Assembly (NCBI GenBank): GCA_027943245.1
Contig: JANDJZ010000538.1
Coordinates: 1-36,870, forward strand
Direction: 5' to 3'
Source of the DNA: Acanthamoeba sp. SK_2022b
Lineage: Eukaryota > Discosea > Longamoebia > Acanthamoebidae
DNA length: 36,870 nt
Both the position numbers and the translations under genes were made by a program. Below the pieces are notes generated by a model that was given only the letters and a program-made list of their open reading frames with translations, was not told where the DNA came from and did no database searches. This document shows positions 26,534 to 36,058 of this stretch, in pieces. The first letter of the stretch is position 1. Each line of letters starts with the position of its first letter.

Positions 26534-29020
26534 GTGCAGGTGAAGCGGATCTCGTCGCCGGCCACGCGCGGCATGCAGCTCAAGCCGCTGGCCCTGGCCG
26601 TACTTTGTATGGCGGTGGAGCTGTGGCCGCCGCACGCCGCCGCCGACGACCTTCCACCGCCGCCCAGCGCCATCAGCATGCCGGACACCACGCTGTATCT
26701 GGAGCCGGTGGTGAACGGCCGCCAGACCGGCAAAGTGGTGCCGGTCACCTACCGCGGCGGCCACTACTATTTGACGCCGCAGCAACTGAGCGACGCCGGC
26801 CTGCCGGTGGCGAACAAGCAAGCGAAAGAGATCGCCGTCGATCAATTGGATAAGGTCGACGTCACCTACAGCGGCGAAACGCAGCAGCTGTTGATCTCGG
26901 TGCCCAACGACTGGCTGCCCAAGCAAACCCTCGGCGACGCCAACCCAGAACAGCGGCTGCCGGCGCAAAGCAGCCTGGGTTTCTTGCTGAATTACGACGC
27001 CTACGTCAGCCAGAGCGGCGGGCGCGGCAATCCGGGTTATTTTTCCGCCTGGAGCGAACAGCGGCTGTTCGACGGCTTCGGCGTTATCGCCAACACCGGC
27101 ATTTTCCGCAGCAGCTTCAACGGCGAGACCGCCGCAAAGCAGAACAATCGCTATATCCGCTACGACAGCAGCTGGCGCTACAGCGACGACGACACCATGC
27201 TCAGCTATACCGCCGGCGATCTCACGACCGGCTCGCTGCCCTGGACCAGTTCGGTGCGCATCGGCGGCCTGCAGGTGGCGCGCAACTTCGCCACGCGGCC
27301 GGATCTGATTACCTATCCGCTGCCGCAGTTCTCCGGCCAGGCCGCCGTGCCGAGCAGCGTCGATCTGTACATCAACAGCTACAAGAATACCTCCGTCAGC
27401 GTGAACCCCGGCCCGTTCACCCTGAATACCGTGCCTTACATCAACGGCGCCGGCCAGGCGACGGTGGTCACCACCGACGCGCTCGGCCGCCAGATCAGCA
27501 CCACGGTGCCGTTCTATGTCGCCAGCTCGCTGCTGCAGGCCGGGCTAAGCGATTTCAGCCTGTCGGCAGGGGCGCTGCGTCAAAATTACGGCTACCGCTC
27601 CGCAGACTACGGCCAATGGGTGGCCAGCGGCAGTGGGCGTTACGGCGTCACTGATTGGTTGACGCTCGAAGGGCGGGCGGAAGGCGCGGCTGAGCTGGCG
27701 GTCACCGGCGCCGGCGCGGGCGTGCGCCTGGGGCAGTTAGGGGTCCTCAACGCCTCCTACAGTTACAGCCAGGCGGGCAGCGATGCCTTCAACGCCCCGT
27801 CGGTCACGCCCCTTTATTACGATCCGATCACCGGCCAACCGGTACAGCAACCGGATGCCGGGCCGGTTTATCAGTACACCGGCCGCCACGGCGATCAGAC
27901 CAGCCTGAGCTATACCTACAGCAACCAATATTTCAGCCTCAATGCCCAACGGGTACTGCGCAGCGCGGACTTCGGCGACCTCTCCACCTACAAGAGCAGC
28001 TACCGCCTGAGCCGCCGCACCGATCAACTGACCGGCAGCATCGGCCTGAGCCGCTTCGGCAGCCTGGGCGCCGGTTATTTCGACGTGCGCGACGCCATCG
28101 GCCAACGCACCCGCCTGGTCAACCTGTCGTACAGCCTGACGCTGTGGCGCAATATCAGCCTGTACGCCTCGGCGAACCGCGAGATCGGCGGCGACGGCTA
28201 CAGCTCGCAGCTGCAGATCAGCATTCCGTTCGATGCCTGGGGCACCGCTAACGTCAGTACCGCCCGCGACGCCGGCAACCGCTGGAGCGAACGCGTCGCG
28301 TACAGCCGCGCCGCGCCGACCGACGGCGGTTTCGGCTGGAACCTGGCCTACGCCGGCGGTCAAGGCAGCGACAGCGATTACCGCCAGGCAGACCTGACCT
28401 GGCGCACCTCACTGTTGGAAACCCGCGCCGGGCTGTACGGCAACCGTAACGATTACACCCGCTGGGGCGAAGTCAGCGGTTCGCTGGTGGCGATGAACGG
28501 CGGCGTATACGCCACCAACACCATCAACGACGCCTTTGCCCTGGTTTCGACCAACGGCTACGCCGGTATTCCGGTCAGCTACGAGAACCAGCGCATCGGC
28601 GTCACCAACGACAAAGGCTACCTGTTGGTGCCCACCGTCACTTCGTATTACCACGCCAAATTCCAGATTGATCCGCTCAATCTGCCGGCGGACGTCAATT
28701 TGCCGTCGGTAGAAAAAACCGTCGCCATTCGCGATCACAGTGGCTACCTGGTCGAATTCCCCGTCCAGCGCCTTTCCGCCGCCGACGTGGAGCTGGTCGA
28801 TACGCAAGGCAAACCGCTGGCCAACGGCAGCCAGGTGGCGGTGATCGGCAGCAATCAACAAAGCTACGTCGGGTGGGATGGCATGACCTATATCGACCCG
28901 GTGCAGCAACACAACCGGCTGAGCGTGATCCCAGCCGACGGCGGCGCGCCGTGCCAGGTCAGCTTCAGCCTGGCCAACCCGCAGGGGCTACAGCGCGTCG
29001 GTCCCCTCGTCTGCCAATAA
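26534..29020 (+). CDS. Outer-membrane usher of the Csu-type pilus (CsuD type)
   Basis: The usher is a 24-stranded outer-membrane barrel that assembles and secretes the pilus. The 828-residue protein has a signal-like N-terminus (hydrophobic LKPLALAVLCMAVELW, then AAADD), an N-terminal chaperone-binding region (about 50-140), a long beta-rich barrel with plug (SVNPGPFTLNTVPYINGAGQATVV near 290-315) and a C-terminal domain ending in CQVSFSLANPQGLQRVGPLVC with a cysteine pair. GTG 26534 is the outermost start; GTG 26540 is also possible and has GAGGT just ahead. It starts 7 bases after the chaperone gene. Length and order fit archaic ushers. Confidence 0.92.
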   Translation: MQVKRISSPATRGMQLKPLALAVLCMAVELWPPHAAADDLPPPPSAISMPDTTLYLEPVVNGRQTGKVVPVTYRGGHYYLTPQQLSDAGLPVANKQAKEIAVDQLDKVDVTYSGETQQLLISVPNDWLPKQTLGDANPEQRLPAQSSLGFLLNYDAYVSQSGGRGNPGYFSAWSEQRLFDGFGVIANTGIFRSSFNGETAAKQNNRYIRYDSSWRYSDDDTMLSYTAGDLTTGSLPWTSSVRIGGLQVARNFATRPDLITYPLPQFSGQAAVPSSVDLYINSYKNTSVSVNPGPFTLNTVPYINGAGQATVVTTDALGRQISTTVPFYVASSLLQAGLSDFSLSAGALRQNYGYRSADYGQWVASGSGRYGVTDWLTLEGRAEGAAELAVTGAGAGVRLGQLGVLNASYSYSQAGSDAFNAPSVTPLYYDPITGQPVQQPDAGPVYQYTGRHGDQTSLSYTYSNQYFSLNAQRVLRSADFGDLSTYKSSYRLSRRTDQLTGSIGLSRFGSLGAGYFDVRDAIGQRTRLVNLSYSLTLWRNISLYASANREIGGDGYSSQLQISIPFDAWGTANVSTARDAGNRWSERVAYSRAAPTDGGFGWNLAYAGGQGSDSDYRQADLTWRTSLLETRAGLYGNRNDYTRWGEVSGSLVAMNGGVYATNTINDAFALVSTNGYAGIPVSYENQRIGVTNDKGYLLVPTVTSYYHAKFQIDPLNLPADVNLPSVEKTVAIRDHSGYLVEFPVQRLSAADVELVDTQGKPLANGSQVAVIGSNQQSYVGWDGMTYIDPVQQHNRLSVIPADGGAPCQVSFSLANPQGLQRVGPLVCQ

Positions 29021-29039
29021 CACACGGAGAAGAAGAACG

Positions 29040-29972
29040 ATGTCTCGGCAAGTGAAAATTCTTTTGGCGGCGCTGCTGCTGCTGTGCGGGCAACGCGCGC
29101 TGGCGGACTGCGCCACCACCAACGGCACGGTGACCCTGCCCAGCAGCAACTCCTTCGCCGTCTACAACGGCCAGATCAGCGCCCAGGGTACCGCCGGGCT
29201 CAACTGTACCGGGCTGGGGCTCAATCTGTTGACGCAAAACACCGTCACGGTCAAGATCGCCTCCACCACCAACAATATGGCCCTGCTGAACGGCAACGGC
29301 TCCGGCGATAAAATTTCCTATCTCATCTACCCGGATGCCAACTACCAATACCCCTACAGCGTCGGCCAGACCATCGACTACAGCTCGCTGAACCTGCTGT
29401 CGCTGATCCTGATCTCTTCCAACGTCAACTTTCCGGTGTATATCAAAACGGTGGCGGGTGCGAACGTCAGCGCCGGCACCTATACCGACACCATCAATCT
29501 GGTGTGGAACTACCATATTTGCGGCCTGGGCCTGATAGGGCTGTGTATCTGGTGGGACGGCACCAACCAACCCAGCACCGTGACCGTCACCGCGGTCATC
29601 ACCAAAAGCTGCCTGATCAATACCGCCAATAACGTCAACTTCGGCAGCATGGCGCTGGTGGGGCAATTCAACCCGATCAACCAAAGCATCACCCTGACCT
29701 GCACCAAATCCCAGTCATACAGCTCCTACTTTACCAACGGCAACAACCCCATCACCGGTTGGCGGCAAATGCTCAGCGGCACCAGCAACTTCCTGCAGTA
29801 TCAGATCTACCTGCCCAACACCAGCACCGTGTGGAGCAGCACCAACGCGCAAAGCGGCACCGGCACCGGCCTGGCGCAAAGCATTCCCTTTACCGCCGCC
29901 ATCAATCCGGCGCAGACCGAAGTGCCGGTCGGTACCTATCAGGATAACGTCAGCTATGTCGTGACCTATTAG
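29040..29972 (+). CDS. Two-domain pilus tip adhesin (CsuE type)
   Basis: Predicted tip subunit that makes the adhesive contact. The 310-residue protein has a signal peptide (about 1-21, ending QRALA), an N-terminal domain with cysteines at the start (DCATTNGT) and middle (LNCTGLGLN) and rich in hydrophobic loop residues (LNLLSLILISS), a linker with HICGLGLIGLCIWWDG, and a C-terminal SCPU domain (KSCLINTANNVNFGSM, LTCTKSQ, closing strand DNVSYVVTY). This two-domain layout is that of CsuE, whose hydrophobic fingers bind surfaces. GGAGA lies about 10 bases before the ATG. It is the last gene of the cluster; no clear terminator was seen before yebV. Confidence 0.87.
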   Translation: MSRQVKILLAALLLLCGQRALADCATTNGTVTLPSSNSFAVYNGQISAQGTAGLNCTGLGLNLLTQNTVTVKIASTTNNMALLNGNGSGDKISYLIYPDANYQYPYSVGQTIDYSSLNLLSLILISSNVNFPVYIKTVAGANVSAGTYTDTINLVWNYHICGLGLIGLCIWWDGTNQPSTVTVTAVITKSCLINTANNVNFGSMALVGQFNPINQSITLTCTKSQSYSSYFTNGNNPITGWRQMLSGTSNFLQYQIYLPNTSTVWSSTNAQSGTGTGLAQSIPFTAAINPAQTEVPVGTYQDNVSYVVTY

Positions 29973-30107
29973 CCTGGCCGCTAGCCGCTCAGGAAGAATG
30001 TTGCCAGAATGTATTTTTTATGTGGCATTTTTTGCTCATTTGGCTATGCTCATACCGATGGCCTTACTGGTCTAACCTCCTACCACATCATTGAGCAAGG
30101 AGTTCCC

Positions 30108-30347
30108 ATGAGCAAAACCGTCGTAAAAATTGGCAGCTTCGAGGTCGATGACGCGCATCTTCACGCCGGCACCGACCGCGCCGGCACCCTGAGCATTCCC
30201 TGCAAGTCCGATCCGGACCTGTGTATGCAGCTCGACGGCTGGGATGAACACACCAGCATTCCGGCGATCCTTGATGGCAAACAGTCGCTGCTGTACAAGC
30301 AGCACTACGATCGGCAGGCGGACGCCTGGGTGATGCGGCTGGCATGA
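30108..30347 (+). CDS. yebV: Small conserved protein YebV
   Basis: A 79-residue cytoplasmic protein of unknown function, matching E. coli YebV (78 residues) over its whole length: MSKTVVKIGSFEVDD, then IPCKSDPDLCMQLDGWD and the end ADAWVMRLA. AAGGAG (30097-30102) lies 5 bases ahead of the ATG. The open frame reaches back to 30009 but the ribosome site and family length fix the start. In E. coli it follows rsmF directly; here the pilus cluster separates them. yebW, next in E. coli, is not present. A possible -10 (TATGCT, 30044-30049) lies upstream. Confidence 0.93.
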   Translation: MSKTVVKIGSFEVDDAHLHAGTDRAGTLSIPCKSDPDLCMQLDGWDEHTSIPAILDGKQSLLYKQHYDRQADAWVMRLA

Positions 30348-30369
30348 AAATACGCCGGGCCTGCTGACG

Positions 30370-30404
30370 ACGCGCTGCTTTCATCGGAAACAGCGCGTTT
30401 TTTT
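30370..30404. terminator. Terminator after yebV
   Basis: Stem ACGCGCTG/CAGCGCGT (30370-30377 with 30391-30398), 13-base loop and seven T on the plus strand. It overlaps the stop codon of the convergent C39-like gene by two bases. Confidence 0.85.
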
Positions 30405-31002
30405 ATGCGATGGCGATGCCGCGGCCGGCAAAGAAAGGGGTGAAGCGGTTGAGCGGCAGCTGTACCCGCTCGCGCGTCGCCGGGCTGTCGCCCGAAGGGT
30501 TGTGGAAAGTCACGCTTTGCGTATCGGCGGCGGTGATCAGCACCAGATGCCCGCCTCGCTGTGGCGGCACGCTCTCGGGCCGGCGAATGGAGGGATGCAC
30601 CGAGGCGATAAAGTAGCGGTATTGGCTAAGCAGCGCCGATAACTCGGCGGCCTCCAGCCCCACCTTCACCTCCGCTTGCAGCGCAAACTGCTCGCGCACG
30701 TACTCGACGAACGGCGCGTAAATCAGCCCTTTTATCCGCTCCCCCTCGCGCACATAGGCACCGTAAGGCAGGCTGCGCCGCGCCAGCTCCAGCAGCGGTG
30801 GCGCTTCGCCGTCGCGGTGGCTCAGCACCATTTTCAGGCAGGCCATGCCGCATACGTGGTTGGCCCACTCGACGTACTCCGCCCGATCGCGGGCGCCGCT
30901 GCGCGCCCAATTCTCGTCTTGCGCCAGCGTCATGCGGCCGGCGATCAGATCGGCCGCCAGCTCCGGGCTTGCCCACTGGCATTCGTAGGGAACGGCGCGC
31001 AT
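30403..31002 (-). CDS. C39-like cysteine peptidase family protein, function unknown
   Basis: The 199-residue protein has no signal peptide or membrane segment. It shows marks of the papain-like peptidase C39 fold: HVCGMACLKMVLSH (residues 49-62) with Cys51 as the likely nucleophile, GGHLVLI with His152, and VTFHNPSG with Asn168 where most relatives have Asp. The region 85-135 has a predicted mixed alpha/beta character and lacks recognisable motifs. C39 peptidases usually cut leader peptides at a double glycine next to an ABC exporter; no such exporter is near, so a different substrate is likely. It starts 4 bases after the ASCH gene with little of a ribosome site, suggesting coupled translation. 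Family call by eye; substrate unknown. Confidence 0.7.
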   Translation of the reverse strand: MRAVPYECQWASPELAADLIAGRMTLAQDENWARSGARDRAEYVEWANHVCGMACLKMVLSHRDGEAPPLLELARRSLPYGAYVREGERIKGLIYAPFVEYVREQFALQAEVKVGLEAAELSALLSQYRYFIASVHPSIRRPESVPPQRGGHLVLITAADTQSVTFHNPSGDSPATRERVQLPLNRFTPFFAGRGIAIA

Positions 31003-31006
31003 CCGT

Positions 31007-31399
31007 TTAGAACTTGTCGACGACTTTGAAATTCATCAGCACCAGCGTCATGTCCGGCGAGAACAGATCGTACTCTTCGAAGAAACGCTGCAGCTCTTTG
31101 CGCCAATGCGCCAGCGAACGATCGCCCTCGCCTTCGGCAAAGGCGTGCGCTTCATCGACCTGATCGTAAGTTTTCATTTCCACCGCGGTCAGTTCAACCG
31201 CGCAGACCGGTTCACCTTTACCGTCCACCACCAGGAACAGATCGCCGGCCTGCGGTATCCCTTCGCCGTCCAGGTTGGAACAGGTGGCCGTTTTGGTGCC
31301 ATTGAGGATCAATTGCACCACTTCATCGGCCTGCTGCTCGGTATCGCCGAACGCCCAGCGCTCAAGGTGCTCGTATTTCTGTGGAATTGCCGTCGCCAT
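31007..31399 (-). CDS. ASCH domain protein
   Basis: A 130-residue cytoplasmic protein made of one ASCH (PUA-like RNA-binding) domain. The family mark GTKTAT is at residues 34-39, followed by EGIPQAGDLFLVVDGKGEPVCAVEL, and a late HWRKELQRFFEEYDLFSPDM helix. Relatives have been described as ribonucleases or as nucleoside hydrolases/amidohydrolases; which applies here is not readable. The minus-strand start at 31399 has AAAAGG about 7 bases ahead. It is first in a two-gene unit with the C39-like gene. Confidence 0.85.
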   Translation of the reverse strand: MATAIPQKYEHLERWAFGDTEQQADEVVQLILNGTKTATCSNLDGEGIPQAGDLFLVVDGKGEPVCAVELTAVEMKTYDQVDEAHAFAEGEGDRSLAHWRKELQRFFEEYDLFSPDMTLVLMNFKVVDKF

Positions 31400-31599
31400 G
31401 ATTATACCTTTTGGAAAAATGCATCAATGCAGACAGGATAGTACAACGTATTGCCGGCCGTCTGCATCCGTCGCAAGCGCGACTGCGCGTTCCGCCACCG
31501 CCGCCTTTACGAGTTTTTACCGTTCTTCGCTGTGCCTGTCGCGCTGCCGGGCGCATACTGTGGACATTATTCACCCAATGGCAACCGCCAGGCGGCGAC

Positions 31600-31710
31600 A
31601 TGCGGCAAGACGACATCGATGCTGACGATACCTTCAGCGATTTACTCAACGGCGTCGCCCTGGTGACGCTTTTCCTCATCACCCTCGTCGGCGGGTGGTA
31701 CTTCAGTTAA
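31600..31710 (+). CDS. Very small putative membrane protein, 36 residues
   Basis: The frame MRQDDIDADDTFSDLLNGVA continues into a single hydrophobic segment (about residues 19-35, LVTLFLITLVGGWYF). A stretch of acidic residues before a membrane segment, and the next small membrane ORF 9 bases later, support coding. The ribosome site is poor (CAGGCGGC). I do not recognise it; it could also be chance in a GC-rich region. Confidence 0.45.
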   Translation: MRQDDIDADDTFSDLLNGVALVTLFLITLVGGWYFS

Positions 31711-31719
31711 GGGGGCAAC

Positions 31720-31827
31720 GTGGCAACAAAACGCATGGGCAACAAACTCAGTAAAATGGTCGTGGTGCTGCTGCTGATCTGCCTGGCGTTGCTGCTGTTG
31801 CGTTGGGCGGCGATCGCCTTCGGTTAA
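31720..31827 (+). CDS. Very small putative membrane protein, 35 residues
   Basis: GTG 31720 has AAGGGGG (31709-31715) 4 bases ahead. The protein starts with a basic stretch (ATKRMGNKLSK) followed by a strong hydrophobic segment (VVVLLLICLALLLLRWAAIAF), as in single-pass membrane microproteins. It directly follows the 36-residue ORF, so the two may form a small operon. No family recognised. Confidence 0.5.
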   Translation: MATKRMGNKLSKMVVVLLLICLALLLLRWAAIAFG

Positions 31828-31836
31828 TCTCGCGAA

Positions 31837-31857
31837 CCGGCGCCGGCCAAGCGCCGG
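31837..31857. terminator. Weak hairpin between convergent small ORFs
   Basis: Perfect 7-bp stem CCGGCGC/GCGCCGG with a 7-base loop, 10 bases after one ORF and 9 bases before the stop of the next on the other strand. No T-run, so only a possible terminator. Confidence 0.35.
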
Positions 31858-31865
31858 CGTCGTGC

Positions 31866-32018
31866 TCACCGCCGCCCTGGCGCGGTCGGCTCCAGCAACT
31901 CCTGCAAATAGGCCAGACGCGCTTCCCCTTGTGGCAACCAGAGGCGACACAGCCAATGTTGCGTTTCACCCGTGCGGCTGAGGCGGTAGTACTCCGCCAA
32001 GGTTTCGACCCAGTTCAT
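31866..32018 (-). CDS. Small ORF of 50 residues, unknown
   Basis: A minus-strand frame beginning MNWVETLAEYYRLSRTGETQ and ending LLEPTAPGRR. AGGAG (32031-32027, minus strand) lies 8 bases before the ATG, a strong ribosome site. The composition is that of a soluble, mostly helical protein with three tryptophans. No family recognised; the ribosome site is the main support. Confidence 0.5.
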   Translation of the reverse strand: MNWVETLAEYYRLSRTGETQHWLCRLWLPQGEARLAYLQELLEPTAPGRR

Positions 32019-32175
32019 GATGTTTTCTCCTGCTTTTCGACACCGCCAGTATTGAGCGTAAAAACCAGAAGAAATACTGATGGCTTGTTTTTTATGCTTC
32101 CTGTTTTGGGTGGCCGGTAGCGAAGCCGCAGTTCAGCTGCTACATTGGGCAAAAATCAACCAGCCGAGGTAGGCC

Positions 32176-32385
32176 ATGACGTTCTCGGAACAGGAGATTA
32201 AACCCGTATGGGATGAGGTCGCACGCCTGATCGGCGACGGCGTGATGCAGCTGCGCCATCATGGCGAAGCGCTGTCGGTGGAAACGCTGGAAAAACATCT
32301 GGCGCGGCAGCTGGCGGACAGCAACGATATCGAACGGCGCATCCTGCTCGGCGCCGCCATCAACATGTTGAAAGGCGGAAAATGA
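32176..32385 (+). CDS. Small helical protein, possible YmgB/AriR-type biofilm regulator
   Basis: A 69-residue cytoplasmic protein. The pattern IGDGVMQLRHHGEALSVETL followed by L-x3-L-x9-R-x-LLGAAINML resembles the core of E. coli YmgB/AriR (LGQAVTNLMLSGDNVNN...), a small helical dimer linked to biofilm and acid resistance. The match is by pattern only and is a cautious suggestion. GAGGTAGG lies just ahead of the ATG. A possible -10 (TGCTACATT) lies at about 32138-32146. A perfect hairpin starts right after the stop. Confidence 0.55.
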   Translation: MTFSEQEIKPVWDEVARLIGDGVMQLRHHGEALSVETLEKHLARQLADSNDIERRILLGAAINMLKGGK

Positions 32386-32410
32386 ATCGCCAACCGAAAA
32401 GGTTGGCGAT
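32386..32410 (+). terminator. Perfect 10-bp hairpin directly after the YmgB-like gene
   Basis: ATCGCCAACC/GGTTGGCGAT with loop GAAAA begins on the base after the stop codon. No T-run follows (CCGACAG), so it is not a standard terminator; it may protect the mRNA end or be a target for a regulator. Confidence 0.45.
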
Positions 32411-32531
32411 CCGACAGAAGCCCGAGGTATGCAAGCCCGGCCTTCTGCGCGCTACTATGTCACGCTAATATGACGGAATTAATAGGAATTGTCGGGTTTT
32501 TGCCCAAAACGCCCTATTTTTGTTGCCAACA

Positions 32532-34282
<1,751 letters not shown>

Positions 34283-35626
34283 TCAGACTAACCAACCGAG
34301 CAGCAGCGTCGCGCCGATGACCGTGGAAGCGCCGCCGATGCGCGTGGCGATTTGGGCGAACGGCATTAGCCCCATGCGGTTCGACGCCGACAGGATCGCC
34401 ACGTCACCGGTGCCGCCCAGGCCGCTGTGGCAACAGGTGACGATCGCCGCCTCCACCGGGAACATCTTCAGGTAAGGCGCAATCAGGAAACTGACCAGCC
34501 CCATCGACAGCACCACTGAGCCGCAGACCACCACATAACCGACCGAGAACACCGCCACCACGCTTTCCAGAGGCACGTACAGCATGCCCAAACCGATCAT
34601 CAGCGGCCACACCAGCGCCGTGGAGACGAACTTGTAGAAACTGTGCGCGCCGGTTTCCATCGAGGCCGGGATCACCCGGCAGTACTTGCACAACACCGCG
34701 AACAGGATCATCAGCACCGGGCCGGGGATATGCACGATATGTTCGAACAGGCCACCGACGATAAAGAAGGCGCAGATCACCAGCAACCCACCGCCCATCA
34801 GTTGGAAATCGACGTTGCCGCTTTGCTCCTTGATGGCGAACATCGCGTTCTCCTGCGCCGAGCGTATCAGCATGCCGTCGCCGCTCAGGGCCTTGCGCTG
34901 CATGCCGATGCGCGCCAGCACCCCGGCGGTCACGATGGCGAAGATATTGCCCAGCACCGCCGCCGGCGCCAGCTGCGCGACGTAGACATCCGGCGTCGAA
35001 CCCAGGATCGCCGAATAGGCCAGCGACAGCGGTAAAATCCCCTCGCCGATGCCGCCGCCGATGATCGGCACGATGATGAAGAAGAAGGTGTGATAGAAGG
35101 TAAAACCGAACAGCTTGCCCACCAGCAGCCCGGTGATCACCGCCGTGACCGTGCCCACTACCAACGGCACGAACATGCGAATCATCCCCTGGATCAGGAT
35201 CACCCGATTCATGCCGAGAATGCTGCCGACCACCAGACTGGCGATGACGAAATACAGCAGGTTGGCGTCTTTCATCAGCAAATGGACGGTGCTCATGACG
35301 TTAGGCTGGAAGACATTGAAGTAGACCAGCACCGACGGCACCATCAAACACAGAATGGCCGGCCCGCCGATATCGCGCAGCACGGGAATGCTTTTTCCCA
35401 ACTGCGCCAGCGCAAAGCCCAGCGTCATTATCACCGCCAGGCCGCCGATCATATTCTTCGGCAGGAAGTTGGCATAGGCGGAAATCGCCACGATCGCGCA
35501 AATCGTGATAAACAATGCGATCGGTACCGCACCGATATCTATTTGACGAAGTTGATTAATTAATCCTGAGGATTCGGACGATGCCGTATTTTTATCACAG
35601 GCCAGTTCTGCATTTATCTGTTTCAT
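34283..35626 (-). CDS. 2-hydroxycarboxylate:cation symporter (CitS/MaeN type)
   Basis: An inner-membrane transporter of the 2HCT family, which imports citrate, malate or lactate with sodium or protons. The 447-residue protein has about eleven membrane segments and the two re-entrant loop motifs typical of the family: GGGIGEGILPLS (near residue 192) and GLGGTGDVAILSASNRM (near 403). The N-terminal 28 residues are hydrophilic. It is related to CitS and MaeN; which acid it carries cannot be told. GCAGGGTG lies about 6 bases ahead of ATG 35626. It is divergent from pckA, the enzyme that feeds C4 acids into gluconeogenesis, so a shared role in growth on C4 acids or citrate is possible. No sensor kinase of the CitA/DcuS type is in the window. 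Confidence 0.9.
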   Translation of the reverse strand: MKQINAELACDKNTASSESSGLINQLRQIDIGAVPIALFITICAIVAISAYANFLPKNMIGGLAVIMTLGFALAQLGKSIPVLRDIGGPAILCLMVPSVLVYFNVFQPNVMSTVHLLMKDANLLYFVIASLVVGSILGMNRVILIQGMIRMFVPLVVGTVTAVITGLLVGKLFGFTFYHTFFFIIVPIIGGGIGEGILPLSLAYSAILGSTPDVYVAQLAPAAVLGNIFAIVTAGVLARIGMQRKALSGDGMLIRSAQENAMFAIKEQSGNVDFQLMGGGLLVICAFFIVGGLFEHIVHIPGPVLMILFAVLCKYCRVIPASMETGAHSFYKFVSTALVWPLMIGLGMLYVPLESVVAVFSVGYVVVCGSVVLSMGLVSFLIAPYLKMFPVEAAIVTCCHSGLGGTGDVAILSASNRMGLMPFAQIATRIGGASTVIGATLLLGWLV

Positions 35627-36058
35627 TATTCACCCTGCTGACAAGCGTACAGTACGGTTAGATTCACCTGGCGCAACGATCTTGCCATAGCCAAGCAAAA
35701 ACAAATGATTACGAAAAATCCTATTGTGGATTTCGCTTTTTCTAATAAAAAATAAAACAGTAGACAGTTCTGACGATATGATAAAAAATAAAAATGCAAA
35801 ACTAAATTACGCCGGCGGAATTCAATATTGTGACCCTCCTCCAAGGTTAGTTTTAATTAATTATCGTCAGCATTTTGTAATTAAAGTAATCGAGTTTAAA
35901 TTCGCTGCTATGCTATAGGAGGGCGAAAAAGCCCCCTGCTTTATTAATAAAGAACCGGAAACGCATTAGCTGAATCCGGTCAGCTTGATCCGAACCTTAA
36001 TCCTGCGCGCGGCACCGCACGGGAAAGAGGCATAATATGACTCATAAGGAAGTAGAAT
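35627..36058. other. Divergent promoter region, transporter / pckA
   Basis: A 432-bp AT-rich region between two divergent genes. On the right it holds a GC-rich hairpin (35917-35937, GGGC/GCCC core with an A-run loop) that is followed by GCTTTATTA, 120 bases before pckA; this may be a leader hairpin or weak terminator. A possible extended -10 TGCTATGCT lies at 35907-35915. Another inverted repeat is ACCGGA/TCCGGT (35954-35959 and 35975-35980). A half-site TGTGA occurs at 35829-35833 but no full CRP site was seen. Open frames here (35626-35844 minus, 35724-35918 plus) are not supported as genes. Confidence 0.5.
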
